This document shows positions 1 to 8,350 of a stretch of 13,319 nt of DNA, piece by piece. The DNA comes from Cylindrotheca closterium (lineage: Eukaryota; Bacillariophyta; Bacillariophyceae; Bacillariales; Bacillariaceae): positions 1 through 13,319 of the forward strand of contig CAKOGP040001928.1 of assembly GCA_933822405.4 (NCBI GenBank), written 5' to 3'. Under the pieces are notes generated by a model. It saw only the letters and a program-made list of their open reading frames with translations. It was not told the origin of the DNA and searched no databases. Each line of letters opens with the position of its first letter. The first letter of the stretch is position 1. A program made the position numbers and the translations under genes.

Positions 1-1
1 G

Positions 2-211
2 GGAGACGTTGCCAGATCCCTGGCTAAGTATGCCTATGAAAGAAAGGTCAGTCCCAATATTGCCAAATCCATTCTCAAATATGTTTTCTACAAGATGTTT
101 GAGCAGTACAGGGGCTATCTGGGGGATGAACAAAACAGTGAGGCTGGGCTCGAGATGCCAAACCTTGGAGATACTCCAGGCACAAAAACAGTAGGCAAAC
201 CCATGAGATAG
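2..211 (+). CDS. C-terminal 69 codons of an unrecognised gene cut by the left edge
   Basis: An open frame runs from base 2 to a TAG at 209-211 with no in-frame start, so it is the tail of a gene or last exon beginning outside the window. The residues look like real protein: a basic, aromatic, helix-prone stretch (LAKYAYERK, then KSILKYVFYKMFEQYRGYL) followed by a polar Gly/Pro/Thr-rich tail ending GKPMR. I do not recognise the family. The tail has no signal, membrane segment or metal-binding motif. An overlapping frame starting at base 9 is less protein-like. It could also be the end of another mobile-element protein; the fragment is too short to decide. Confidence 0.45.
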   Translation, partial: GDVARSLAKYAYERKVSPNIAKSILKYVFYKMFEQYRGYLGDEQNSEAGLEMPNLGDTPGTKTVGKPMR

Positions 212-596
212 TATGGCCGCGTCAAATAAGAATCAAACTAGCTGTGTAGCACTTAAAAGTCAAATTATAGGTTCTATTTTGAATACCATCTTCCGTTTAA
301 AGTTTACAACTCCTACAAACAAGTTATGTGCCCCAGCTTTGTCAATTTCCATCAGATCCATTGTTCAATATCGGGTTACTTGCTCCGTGGACTCAGATGG
401 CAGTCGATACGAAGGTCACAGTGTAAATAACTTCTTTGAAGAAATGGGCATTTCTCATTGGAATGAGAGGCGAGTGGACAACTCCAACTTCCATTCATTC
501 ACATACTCCGATGTTTTCATCACAATGATGAACTGGTACACGTGTATGGGTACGCGGGTTTTGTCCCACGTCAAAGACATGCAAGCCTGTGTTAAA
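212..596. other. Stretch with no recognisable gene
   Basis: No conserved motif was seen on either strand. A 201-codon frame (213-818, +) opens here, but its second half is only the translation of the 21-bp palindromic repeat, and its first half has no recognisable domain, so I do not call it a gene. The stretch may be 3' flank of the left-edge gene. Confidence 0.5.
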
Positions 597-757
597 TTGA
601 TGCGGAGTTGCGTCAGTTTGACGCAGAGTTGCGTCAGATTGACGCAGAGATGCGCCAGTTTGACGCCGATTACGCGTCAATTGACGCAACTCCGCATCAA
701 ATTGACGCAGCTCGCGTCAATCCCGCGTCGAAAGAAACGTCCCGCGTCAAAGTCGCA
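597..757. repeat. 21-bp palindromic tandem repeat with a 19-bp inverted-repeat frame
   Basis: The core 597-700 is built on GCGTCA and its complement TGACGC. GCGTCA (once GCGCCA) begins at 610, 631, 652 and 674. TGACGC begins at 619, 640, 661 and 682. The period is therefore 21 bp and each unit is nearly self-complementary. The outermost arms, TTGATGCGGAGTTGCGTCA at 597-615 and its exact complement at 682-700, enclose 66 bases, so the block could fold into a long hairpin. Degenerate GCGTC copies continue to about 757. Because the period is seven codons and palindromic, both strands translate as heptads of the form LRQxDA[E/T]. It could be a satellite or minisatellite, or the foldback end of a small DNA transposon. 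Confidence 0.8.
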
Positions 758-946
758 GAGCATTTTAACGGACATGTTCAAATTATTTAGCTTTTTAAAA
801 AATCTCAAAACAATCTAAACGGACAGATTTCGGGCGTGCGTTTGACGTTGTGGTGCGTCCCAGTAGAAATTGAATCACAATGGCGGTACCATAGTTTGAT
901 GCTTGGGCTATGAACAAGTATTTTCAAGAACACATAATAATGATAG
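758..946. other. Short gene-free stretch between the repeat and the transposase remnant
   Basis: No coding motif was seen. One more pair of GCGT/GACG half-sites (about 836-862) suggests the repeat family extends here in decayed form. This could be the terminal region of the transposase-bearing element to its right, but no terminal inverted repeat was identified. Confidence 0.4.
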
Positions 947-2290
947 CTACCATTTAGAGAAACTCTTATTGTACATAAAGTTGACTTGAAAGGTCCAAGC
1001 ATCCCAAATTTCCCATAGTACATCATTTTCCCATATTTGGAATGCTTCAGGAACCATGACATCTTGCAGCGTTGAACTGCACGTTCGTTTCCAGATCATA
1101 TCACAGCAACACAAGCCGAGTACAACGTAGCACTTCCAGTGAATTGGCCCTCGCCTTTTTTGAGTATTTTGGTTGCATACAAGTTTGACCCTCCATGCTT
1201 GCATCAAGTGTTGGTGAATGATTTGTCAGACGATGCATCTGCCTCTGAAAACTTCCTCTGCCAGTATCATTTGCGAATCTGTGATTCTTCCAGTCATGAG
1301 AGGCATTCCACTGACTCCTGCCTTGGCACATGCGATGCCATAGTAGTCACTGAAAAGTGCTCGATCGAACTCTGCATTTGAGGGACATGGCAACGGAATA
1401 TCCGTTGCATCATGCATCACAATTCTCTCGCCGCTTCTCCGATCAAAGTAGAAATCCCATTTCTTGTCCCGCAACTTTGCATCTTCTTCATAGGTAGCAT
1501 ACATCGGCCACCGATTACGTGTTCCAAGTTCAAGTGATAGTTTCATCTTCAGTATTCTTCGAAGTGGATTCCGGGAGCTTCTATACATTTTAGAAAAATC
1601 TTGCCATCTAATAGCAGTACGCCCATACTTGAACTCAAAATAGAACATCCACTCCTCAAGCCAAGTAAGTTTCGATGTTGTCTCGAAAAGATGTTTCAAA
1701 TTACCATTACACACCACTGTAGCATATGATAGTAGCTTTTGTAAATTGTCAAATCCTGTGCGGCGCTTCACTTCACATGGAGTCAAATCATTTGTTTTCA
1801 TAGATGGACAGCACTCCTCTCATTTTTTCCTTTTACTCCAAATGTTATCAGCCTCTGCCAACTGCTTTCTCTTCCTTGTTGTTTCAAAGCTAGTTGCCCC
1901 AAAGTGTACATCAAGACCAGCAGCTTCAACCAAATGCGGGTTAATGTCATCCCACGACTGATTTCCCAACCCAACATCCTCCACTTCATGGGCCTGTTGG
2001 ATAGCTAATCCAAATTTATTGTATGCTTTTGTTGCCTTGATGTGGCGAAGCAGTCCCCTGTCGGTACTCACCCCTTTGCTGGCTGTTTTTGGTGGCGTTT
2101 GAATTCACCTTCTGTCAAATGTCTTCCACCTTGTCCTTGTATTCTTGGCTCCTTTCATGTAATGGTATGCTATTTGACACACGCTGGTCCGGTAGCTCAT
2201 AGCTAGCTCCGAAAGAGCAGGAACATCCAAAAGCGCATCAAGGCAAAACTTGTACTGCCAAATAGTCGGGATTCTTGTCTGTCGCTTCAC
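947..2290 (-). pseudogene. DDE-superfamily transposase-like protein, broken
   Basis: Read on the minus strand from 2290 down to 947, one frame runs almost throughout but is stopped by TGA at about 2105, 1820 and 1226. The longest clean piece (1801-1226, 191 codons) holds the diagnostic block: LTWLEEWMFYFEF at residues 45-57, a YEED-containing stretch, IVMHDATDIPLP (candidate first catalytic Asp131), SDYYGIACAKAGV, and GRITDSQM (candidate second Asp175). This pattern matches a protein family common in diatoms that resembles DDE_Tnp_4 (PIF/Harbinger-type) transposases; the assignment is from memory. Below 1226 homology continues across frames: a QPKYSKKA...SLEVLRC stretch, SGNERAVQRC after another TGA, then AWTFQVNFMY near 970. 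Several frameshifts and stops show it is dead. The upstream neighbour is a FEN1/XPG-like nuclease remnant in the same orientation. Confidence 0.6.
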
Positions 2291-3179
2291 CAGTAGGTTG
2301 CTTTGGAATTGCCATCATGTTATCTTTTGTCAGAATTTTCAGTGCCTTCTTCTCTGGACTCTCGAATCTAGGCACCTTTTCTCGCAATAGTCCCAAGTCT
2401 TGTGGTTTGGGCTCTACTCTAGCCTTTTTTGCTGCATCTGTGGCAAATTCAAATGGGGAAAGCCATTCCAAAAAAGTCTTTGAAGTGCCCAGCGGTGTGA
2501 CCGTATCTATTGCAGAAAAATTACCCTTTCCAATTCCACTCTGAACCTTTCTCGTTCTCCATCTTCTATGTCCAATCGAGAGAAACAATCTTCATTGCTC
2601 ACCAATCGTATTTGCAGTTCATATAGCAAGTGTTATGCATCAGACTATCTGACAGGCAAATGATGTCCTCTCGCGTGAGCCCGGATGGAACATGCATGTA
2701 CTTCTTGGGCTTTGACTTCAATGAAGCATCCACTAGGTGTTTCAGCAACTCTTCCTTTGGAGCATCTGGATCTGTCCTAAAATCAATTTTCGATCGGATT
2801 ATAACTGCTTTTGATGCTCCAAAGCCATCAATACCTCCAGGCAATGCATCGCAACCAAGGGCTAGCGCAAAAATGGCACGAACACGAAGTCGATCCAAGC
2901 CATCAAAGATAGGATACGGCGGATCCCTTGGGAAGATGGACCCTTGGACTTTTGGTTGTAGAATCTGCTTTACATATTCTACAACCTTCTTCTGTCCAGT
3001 GCAGACCTCAAAACTCTCCAACGAAGTGTTGCGATTGCCCAATTTTGGATTCCGCATCATGATGTCAGCACATCTGTCAGGTCCACCATGCCCATGTACA
3101 TCGCAAAATCAGAGTCCCCCGACAAGATTTCATCAGCATCGCCATCAATCGCAACACTCTCATCACACCCAGCAATAAA
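2291..3179 (-). pseudogene. FEN1/XPG-like (PIN-fold) nuclease fragment with C-terminal extension
   Basis: The minus strand shows two hallmarks of structure-specific 5' nucleases. An XPG-I-type acidic motif, LSGDSDFAMY, lies at 3096-3125. About 75 codons later a helix-hairpin-helix-like ALALGCDALPGGIDGFGASKA lies at about 2806-2871. In FEN1/XPG enzymes the acidic cluster binds catalytic metals and the H3TH motif grips DNA. A frameshift near 3060 separates the two motifs. A second, at the TGA at 2599, leads through a frame containing RLDIEDGERERFRVELE into a third frame (2588-2291) that includes a KTFLEWLSPFEF stretch of unknown role. The N-terminal half (XPG-N region) is missing: coding signal stops at about 3180, where the Copia-side sequence begins. 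It could be part of the same polyprotein or element as the DDE-like protein directly downstream. Confidence 0.55.
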
Positions 3180-3436
3180 TGCCAGGAACTAATAAGAGTG
3201 GTTACATTAGGTGACTCTCTGGTCAGTGACTGTGCTACGGACAGACGCCTCTATCGTGGCCTCCTCTTCGGCTGTTGACTGTCAGACGAACGCCTCCGAC
3301 CTCCCTCCTCTCATGCCTGATGGCACAAGAACAGATCAGATACGATATCTAGGAGTATAGGATATGGTTAACTAATGTAATGATTGAAATGGCTGCTGTT
3401 TGGATTTCCTGGCTAAATAGTGGAGGCGAAACGCAA
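3180..3436 (-). other. 3' flank of the Copia element, possible polypurine tract and LTR remnant
   Basis: After the RNase H stop codon, the minus strand has a purine run GAGAGGAGGGAGG (plus 3300-3312), which resembles a polypurine tract. A stretch that could be read as an LTR remnant, TGACAG (plus 3279-3284) to GGCA (about 3180), follows 15 bases later. No matching LTR was found at the other end near 11.8 kb, so this is only a candidate. The purine run is plain to see; the LTR call is inference. Confidence 0.25.
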
Positions 3437-4441
3437 TCAAAGCATATTTTTATCGAGGATTGCGTGGAATGCGTTGCCTCCCAATGATTTTGTACAAATG
3501 TCTGCCCAATTTTCGTGGGTATTGCACCAAATGAGGCAAACGACTCTGCCTGCCACTGCCTCTCTGACCATGTGGTAAGAAATCGCAATGTGCTTCTTCT
3601 TCAATTCCGAATTCACTAAGCTGGCTGTTTTGATGACAGACATATTGTCACCGAACATGTGGGTTGGTTTGGTGACTGGAACACCCAATGAACGTAGCAT
3701 GTAGCGAATCGATATGGCCTCCTCTACGCCAGTGCGCATAGCCATGAACTCAGCGGAATATGTGCTGGTGGCGATGAAGCCCTGACGTTCTGCGGACCAT
3801 AATACCAGTGTAGATCCGATGTAAACCAATATGCCAGAGATTGAATGGCGAGTTCTTTTGTTGTGGCCATGATTAGCGTCAAATAGTATGGATGTCTCTA
3901 ATTCAGTACCAAATGCTGCTGGCTCTTGGGGATCACGTTCCTCTCCCGCATCAGGATATTCATTCAAAAAATCAGGATCAAAAGATGCATCTGGATCTTC
4001 AGGATTGAACATCGCGGGGTCAATTTTCATAGGTTTTGAATCGATGATGAGCTGCTTTGTTTTGTACTTTTTGAGGTATCCAAATTTTGCTTCTTGAGAA
4101 TCAGCATCAGGTATGTAGTTGGAGGCATGAAAGGTAAAACAATTCAGTGCAACAAGTTGTGCAATCTCTTTCTTCATTGCTTCTTGCCACTTGTTGTTCC
4201 CATTTTCTTGATCAAATTCCAGTGCTTGACGCACACTCATTGGAACCTTCACACCAAACTTGATAGTTTCTTGATGGCAATTGCGTCCGGGTTTCTTCGC
4301 TCATCTTGCTGTCCTAGGATGGTTCCGAGGAAGTATCTTGGTGTAGTGAAGTGTGTAAGAGGGGTCTTCATCTGGAACAATGAATACAGCGCTCTCACGC
4401 ATCGGTTTCTGGAATTGACGCAGAACACGGTTTGATTTCTT
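3437..4441 (-). pseudogene. Copia polyprotein 3' part: pre-RT segment fused to RNase H, RT core deleted
   Basis: The minus-strand frame from 4441 is stopped once (TGA at about 4300) and is then open through the 271 codons of 4252-3437. Residues 1-57 of the latter (VPMSVRQALEFD, NNKWQEAMKKEI) are the conserved stretch just before Copia reverse transcriptase. At residue 58 (about plus 4081) it jumps directly to GYLKKYKTKQ, which normally lies after RT, so the palm and fingers with the YxDD motif are gone, in frame. The RNase H that follows keeps its likely acidic triad: Asp125 (FDANHGH), Glu168 (STYSAEFMA) and Asp202 (FGDNMSVI), then ENWADICTKSL near the end. The coding block upstream (KSNRVLRQF at about 4415-4441) joins the linker on the far side of the LINE. 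Confidence 0.75.
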
Positions 4442-4751
4442 TAAAAACGCTAGGGACCAACGTTGATTGACTCCAAGCAGCAACAGATCAACTCCTGGCT
4501 GAAGGAAGAACGAGTGGGAATTGCGTTGTTGGCAAAGGCCAAGACGTTTTGGCCTTCTATCAATGAAGGTCACGGTTGGAGTGACAGACTCCGCCAAGCT
4601 ACGATGAAGTCCAAGCAAAAAGGGTTTTACTCGTCGGTAGCTTACAAACCCCTTCCTTGGTGCGCAAATACAACTGCTTACACAGACAAATGTATACTGT
4701 GAGGCGCCAGGCGGAAGAGAGGTGCCGGGCCTTAGGTCCAGGTAAAGTTCC
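4442..4751 (+). other. 5' part of the LINE, no recognised domain
   Basis: Between the Copia junction and the RT region lies about 310 bases with an open plus frame (4463-4702, 79 codons) that I cannot match to a known domain. It is probably degraded pre-RT sequence of the LINE. The apparent 228-codon minus-strand frame across here (4987-4301) is mostly antisense LINE joined to Copia codons. Confidence 0.4.
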
Positions 4752-5813
4752 TTGGTCACCAAAAATGCAGGGATTCTGGGATTGTATGAGCCTGTGGAAG
4801 CTTCTGTTGAAAGGCAAGAAGGGTTGCCATGTGAGTTCACGCAAAGTTCGCACCGCCTATCTAAAATGCGCACCATCCAGCTGATGAATTCCAAGGCCCA
4901 GGCAAACAATAAGAAGGCGGGCCGTGTAGCCATGCAATTTGCCGAAGCGCACTCCTTGATACCCGACGGGCAATGCGGCTCACGCAAACGTCATCAAGCA
5001 ATTGACCTGGCCTTGTCTAAACAATTAGTGTAAGATCTACTGATCCTTCAACGCCGTGCAGCGGGGTGGATCTCAAATGATGCCAAGTCCTGCTTTGACC
5101 GTGTTGTCCACTGGGTGGCCATCGTCACAATGTTGCGGTTTGGTTTGACATGGCGTGTCCTATCATCGATGTTCAACATGCTCTCCTCCGCTACCCACCG
5201 TGTTCGCACAGGTTTTGGTGACTCCAAGAGAAGCTTTCGCCCTCTGTCAGCAGTGCCATTCCAAGGTTGTGGGCAAGGGAATGGTGCCGGACCCCCCATT
5301 TGGATCTCGGTGAGCTCAGTGTTAATCACAATGATGGAAGCAATGGGCTATGGATTTGAGTGTCTTTTGGCGTTAGAGTCCTCACAACTAGTGAAAGCCC
5401 AATGTTTCTGTTTTGTTGACTATACGGACGTGATTGAAGCAGGTGACACAGTCCATCACTCTGGGGAGGATATTTGCGCCTCAGTCCAGGCTGCTGCCAC
5501 CTTGTGGTTGGGGGGAATTTGGGCAACAGGTGGTGCAATCAATCCGGAGAAGTCCTTCTGGTGGCTTATTGACTTTGAATGGGATGCTCGCAATGGTCAG
5601 TGGAGATTCCGTAGGAAATGCTCCGCGGCACCGGAATTTGACCTTAAGATACTCCGTCGCCTTGAACCAGATGATTCCGAACGTACTCTGGGGGTGATGT
5701 TGTCGCCACTGGAAATCACAATGCACAGGAGGCACAGTTGGTCTCTAAAGCTAAAGAGTGGGCCAAACAGCTTTGGCCTCACCTGCTACACAAGTACGAC
5801 GTGTTACCCTTAA
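4752..5813 (+). pseudogene. LINE reverse transcriptase, catalytic motif altered
   Basis: One frame runs from 4752 to 5813 with a single internal TAA at 5031-5033. Motifs in order are: the fingers segment KMRTIQLMNSKAQANNKKAG; QCGSRKRHQAIDLALSK; palm motif A, NDAKSCFDRVVH (5076-5111), with its Asp present; VPFQGCGQGNGAGP, the conserved template-grip segment; and motif C, read as CFVDYTDV (about 5412-5432). Active members have two adjacent Asp residues in motif C. Here the second is Tyr (TAT at 5421-5423), which would abolish polymerisation even without the stop. Downstream, the frame degrades and coding resumes in another frame at about 5849. Recognition rests on motif order and memory of this RT family, which is frequent in diatom genomes. 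Confidence 0.75.
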
Positions 5814-7024
5814 TCCGGACCACAATCCTGAAGAAGCCTTAATATCCTATGGCACTCACTACCCTCAACACTCAACAATGGCAGGACATTATGTCACCGG
5901 TTCTCCAGGTGTGCTTACCTAAGTCAGGTGTTTGCCGCAACTTCCCCGTTGGTGGTCTTTGCCCCAGTGGATTACCAAGGCCTTGGTGTCCCTCACCCCT
6001 TTGGCAAGCAAGTGTACAAACACTTGGAGATGATCCTTCGCCATATGTTGGGGGATACAAAGACTGGAGCCTACATGGATGCCAATCTCCAGGCTCACCA
6101 ACTGGAAATCGGTACCTCCTTTGGTCTTCTACAGCAAGATTACCAGAATACATCCATTCTTGCTTCTGATATCTGGCTTAAAAGGGTATGGAAGGAGCTT
6201 GAATCTCTGGATATGTATGTGGCCTTTGACTCTCCGGCCCTATCTTTAAGGTGTCATCATGACGCCCTCCTGATTGACTTGTTCATTGATCTTGAGGTTG
6301 ATCAGGACGACCTTCTCTGGCTTAACTGGTGCCGGATGTTCCTGCAAGTAGCCACAGTATCAGATATCACTACGGCTGATGGCCGCTATATCCGGCAATG
6401 CATCTGGAACGGTTTCCGCGACGACACTTATCGGACTCCATATAACTGGCCTCGAACGGTACGACCCGGGCGTCCATATTGGGAACTCTGGCAAAGAACA
6501 CTGTCCCGCGCGCTCTTGCCTTCACACGGTCAGCACCACCCTCTGCTCCAACCCCTGGGACATTGGCACGACAACTTTGAGTCTTGGAACTGGCTCTGGT
6601 CGCCGACTGTTGGTTTGTTTCATCGGGAGGGGGCTGCATGGACCCATCTCGCCCTTGTAGGTTCCTCTACAACTTCTCGGCGCTATGCTCCATCTGGCAG
6701 TCACAGTGGGACGGATAGCCTACAACGACCAAGTTCTTGGTGGACTTGCCCTTTGCCTTCTGACGTCCTGCGTGCCACAGTGAGGCCCCTCTCCGGTAGC
6801 GACTGGGTGCTCATCACTGGTACAGGTCTCCCAACCTTGCCTCCCTCTGACCCGACCCCCTCCATCCTCAACGCCTGGCAAACCTCTACCAACCTCTGCA
6901 CAGACTACTATGGGTGGGTCCCTGATGAGATTGGGGTACATGGTGATGAGGCTGCCACGGGTCGTACAAAAATGACCTGGGAACTGCTGCTGTTCAGCTC
7001 CTTCCCAAAGGGGAACTGCTTGCA
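5814..7024 (+). pseudogene. LINE connecting region between RT and RNase H
   Basis: The protein continues in a different frame (5849 to about 5945: TTLNTQQWQDIMSPVLQVCL) and then returns to the RT frame. VVFAPVDYQGLGVPHP is typical of this RT family just after the thumb, followed by helix-rich sequence to about 6700 that includes PLGHWHDNFESWNWLWSPT. Beyond about 6700 the long frame (ending at 7226) is Ser/Thr/Pro-rich and probably out of register; the true RNase H reading resumes in another frame near 7025. I know no enzymatic role for this connector. The frameshift near 5945 and the TAA at 5811 confirm decay. Confidence 0.55.
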
Positions 7025-7435
7025 TTGTCATCCGTTGTCAAACTCCAGGCCTACCTCAGGATTGGCCTTCTGGCTGGGATTATGGCGGTTGACTGGCTCC
7101 TCCAACAATGGTTCCCAGCCCTTAGCCAGCGGCCGGGTGTCAAGATCGCCTGCAACGGCCATTTGGCCATTGCAATGGCCTTTGAAGATCGACCCCTTTC
7201 ACCCACTGATGCACAATTTGACCTGATCTCTTCCATCCGGGAAGCTATCTCTCGGTCTCCGGTGTCTTGGCCTCCACGGCATGTCTACGGACATCTGGAC
7301 AAGTCCAACTTATTTGATGAACTCACTTGGTGGGAAAGAAAAACCTGGAGGTAGATGGCATGGCAGTGGATTTCCGCAAGGAACTAGAGGCCGCCCACCA
7401 ACTTATCCCCCCCAATCCTTGGTTCTTCACGGAAC
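7025..7435 (+). pseudogene. LINE RNase H-like domain, broken
   Basis: The frame 7025-7354 holds an RNase H-like fold signature: LLAGIMAVDWLLQQW, then VKIACNGHLAIA, FDLISSIREAI, RHVYGHLDKSNLFDEL. After a single-base shift in the A-run near 7337-7345 it continues as KNLEVDGMAV (frame starting 7327). In relatives I remember, the CNG element is CDG, with Asp as a metal ligand. Here it is Asn (AAC at 7154-7156), so the active site is probably lost. The final acidic residue of the fold would be the Asp in EVDGMA. The domain follows RT in the same element, where RNase H would remove template RNA. Confidence 0.55.
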
Positions 7436-7797
7436 TGGCAGCTCTTTTTGTAGCTGACACAAAGCAGTCTCGGCTGAGTGACCACTTCATTCAGGAGTGT
7501 GTGACACTCCCCCGACTGCGGCAACACTGGAGGAACCGTAATGTGATCTCTGAGGAGTTTGAAAACCTTATTGACTGGGAGACACTGGGTCGCGCTATGC
7601 GGTCACTACCTGCCGGACTCCAGCGCTGGATTACAAAACATTGGGTGGGCATGTGCGGCACAGGGAAGTTCAAAGTGTATTGGGGCCTTGAATCGTCCGC
7701 TGCATGCCCTCGGTGCGGTGAGTTTGGAAGCTATTGGGTGTCAGGGACTTTTGGAAGGCAGACTAGCCTCCTTGTGGCTGTCTCTGCAACAAAATTA
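7436..7797 (+). repeat. First copy of an internal LINE duplication (lacks a 212-bp block)
   Basis: 7436-7725 matches 7798-8065 with about a dozen substitutions plus indels (roughly 5% by eye). 7726-7798 matches 8278-8350 with no difference over 73 bases. The first copy therefore has the order A-B, the second A'-X-B', where X is 8066-8277. The join in the first copy falls inside the zinc motif, just after CPRCGEF, so this copy lost the His and last Cys ligands. Confidence 0.9.
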
Positions 7798-8350
7798 TGG
7801 CAGCTCTTTTCGTGGCTGACACAAAGCCGTCTCGGCTGAGTGACCACTTCATTCAGGAGTGCGTGACACTTTCCCGCCTGCGGCAACAATGGAGGAACAG
7901 TCCAAAAACCTTATTGACTGGGAGACACTGGGTCGCGCTATGCGGTCACTACCTGCCGGACTCCAGCGCTGGATTATAAAACATTGGGTGGGCATGTGTG
8001 GCACAGGGAAGTTCAAAGTGTATTGGGGCCTTGAATCATCCGCGTGCCCTCGGTGCGGCGAGTTTGAAGATCACTTGCATGTTCCACGTTGCCCAACAGC
8101 CTCGGATAGGGACGAATGGGATCAGAGGGTGACCCCTCTCTCGCTCTGGATGGATATACATCTTACCTCCCCCGCCATCAAACATGCGATACTCCTTCTG
8201 CTTCAGGGTGTTCGCGATCCATCATGCCCCACCTCTTGTTTGATCTCTCGGACCATTTGCCCGGCCTTTCTGGCACAGGAAGCTATTGGGTGTCAGGGAC
8301 TTTTGGAAGGCAGACTAGCCTCCTTGTGGCTGTCTCTGCAACAAAATTAT
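7798..8350 (+). repeat. Second, fuller copy of the internal LINE duplication
   Basis: This copy retains the 212-bp block (8066-8277) missing from the first. It has its own deletion near 7899-7903, where the first copy has about 20 more bases (7538-7561). It encodes the intact zinc motif and the C-terminal domain, so it likely represents the ancestral arrangement. Confidence 0.9.

Noticed and set aside
597..757. Repeat block as a CRISPR array
   Set aside because: Units are contiguous and palindromic with no unique spacers of constant length, and the context is eukaryotic.
213..818. 201-codon plus-strand open frame
   Set aside because: Its second half is translation of the palindromic repeat, and the first half has no recognisable domain; a better repeat translation lies in another frame.
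947..2290. TGA read as an amino acid (alternative code or selenocysteine)
   Set aside because: The same region has true frameshifts, and the intact methyltransferase gene ends normally in TAA; simple pseudogene decay explains the TGA codons.
4301..4987. 228-codon minus-strand open frame
   Set aside because: It is a chimera: the last part (4301-4441) is Copia coding, while the rest is antisense to the LINE.
6700..7226. End of the 432-codon plus-strand frame (5928-7226) as genuine protein
   Set aside because: After about 6700 the translation becomes Ser/Thr/Pro-rich without motifs, and RNase H-like sequence appears in another frame.
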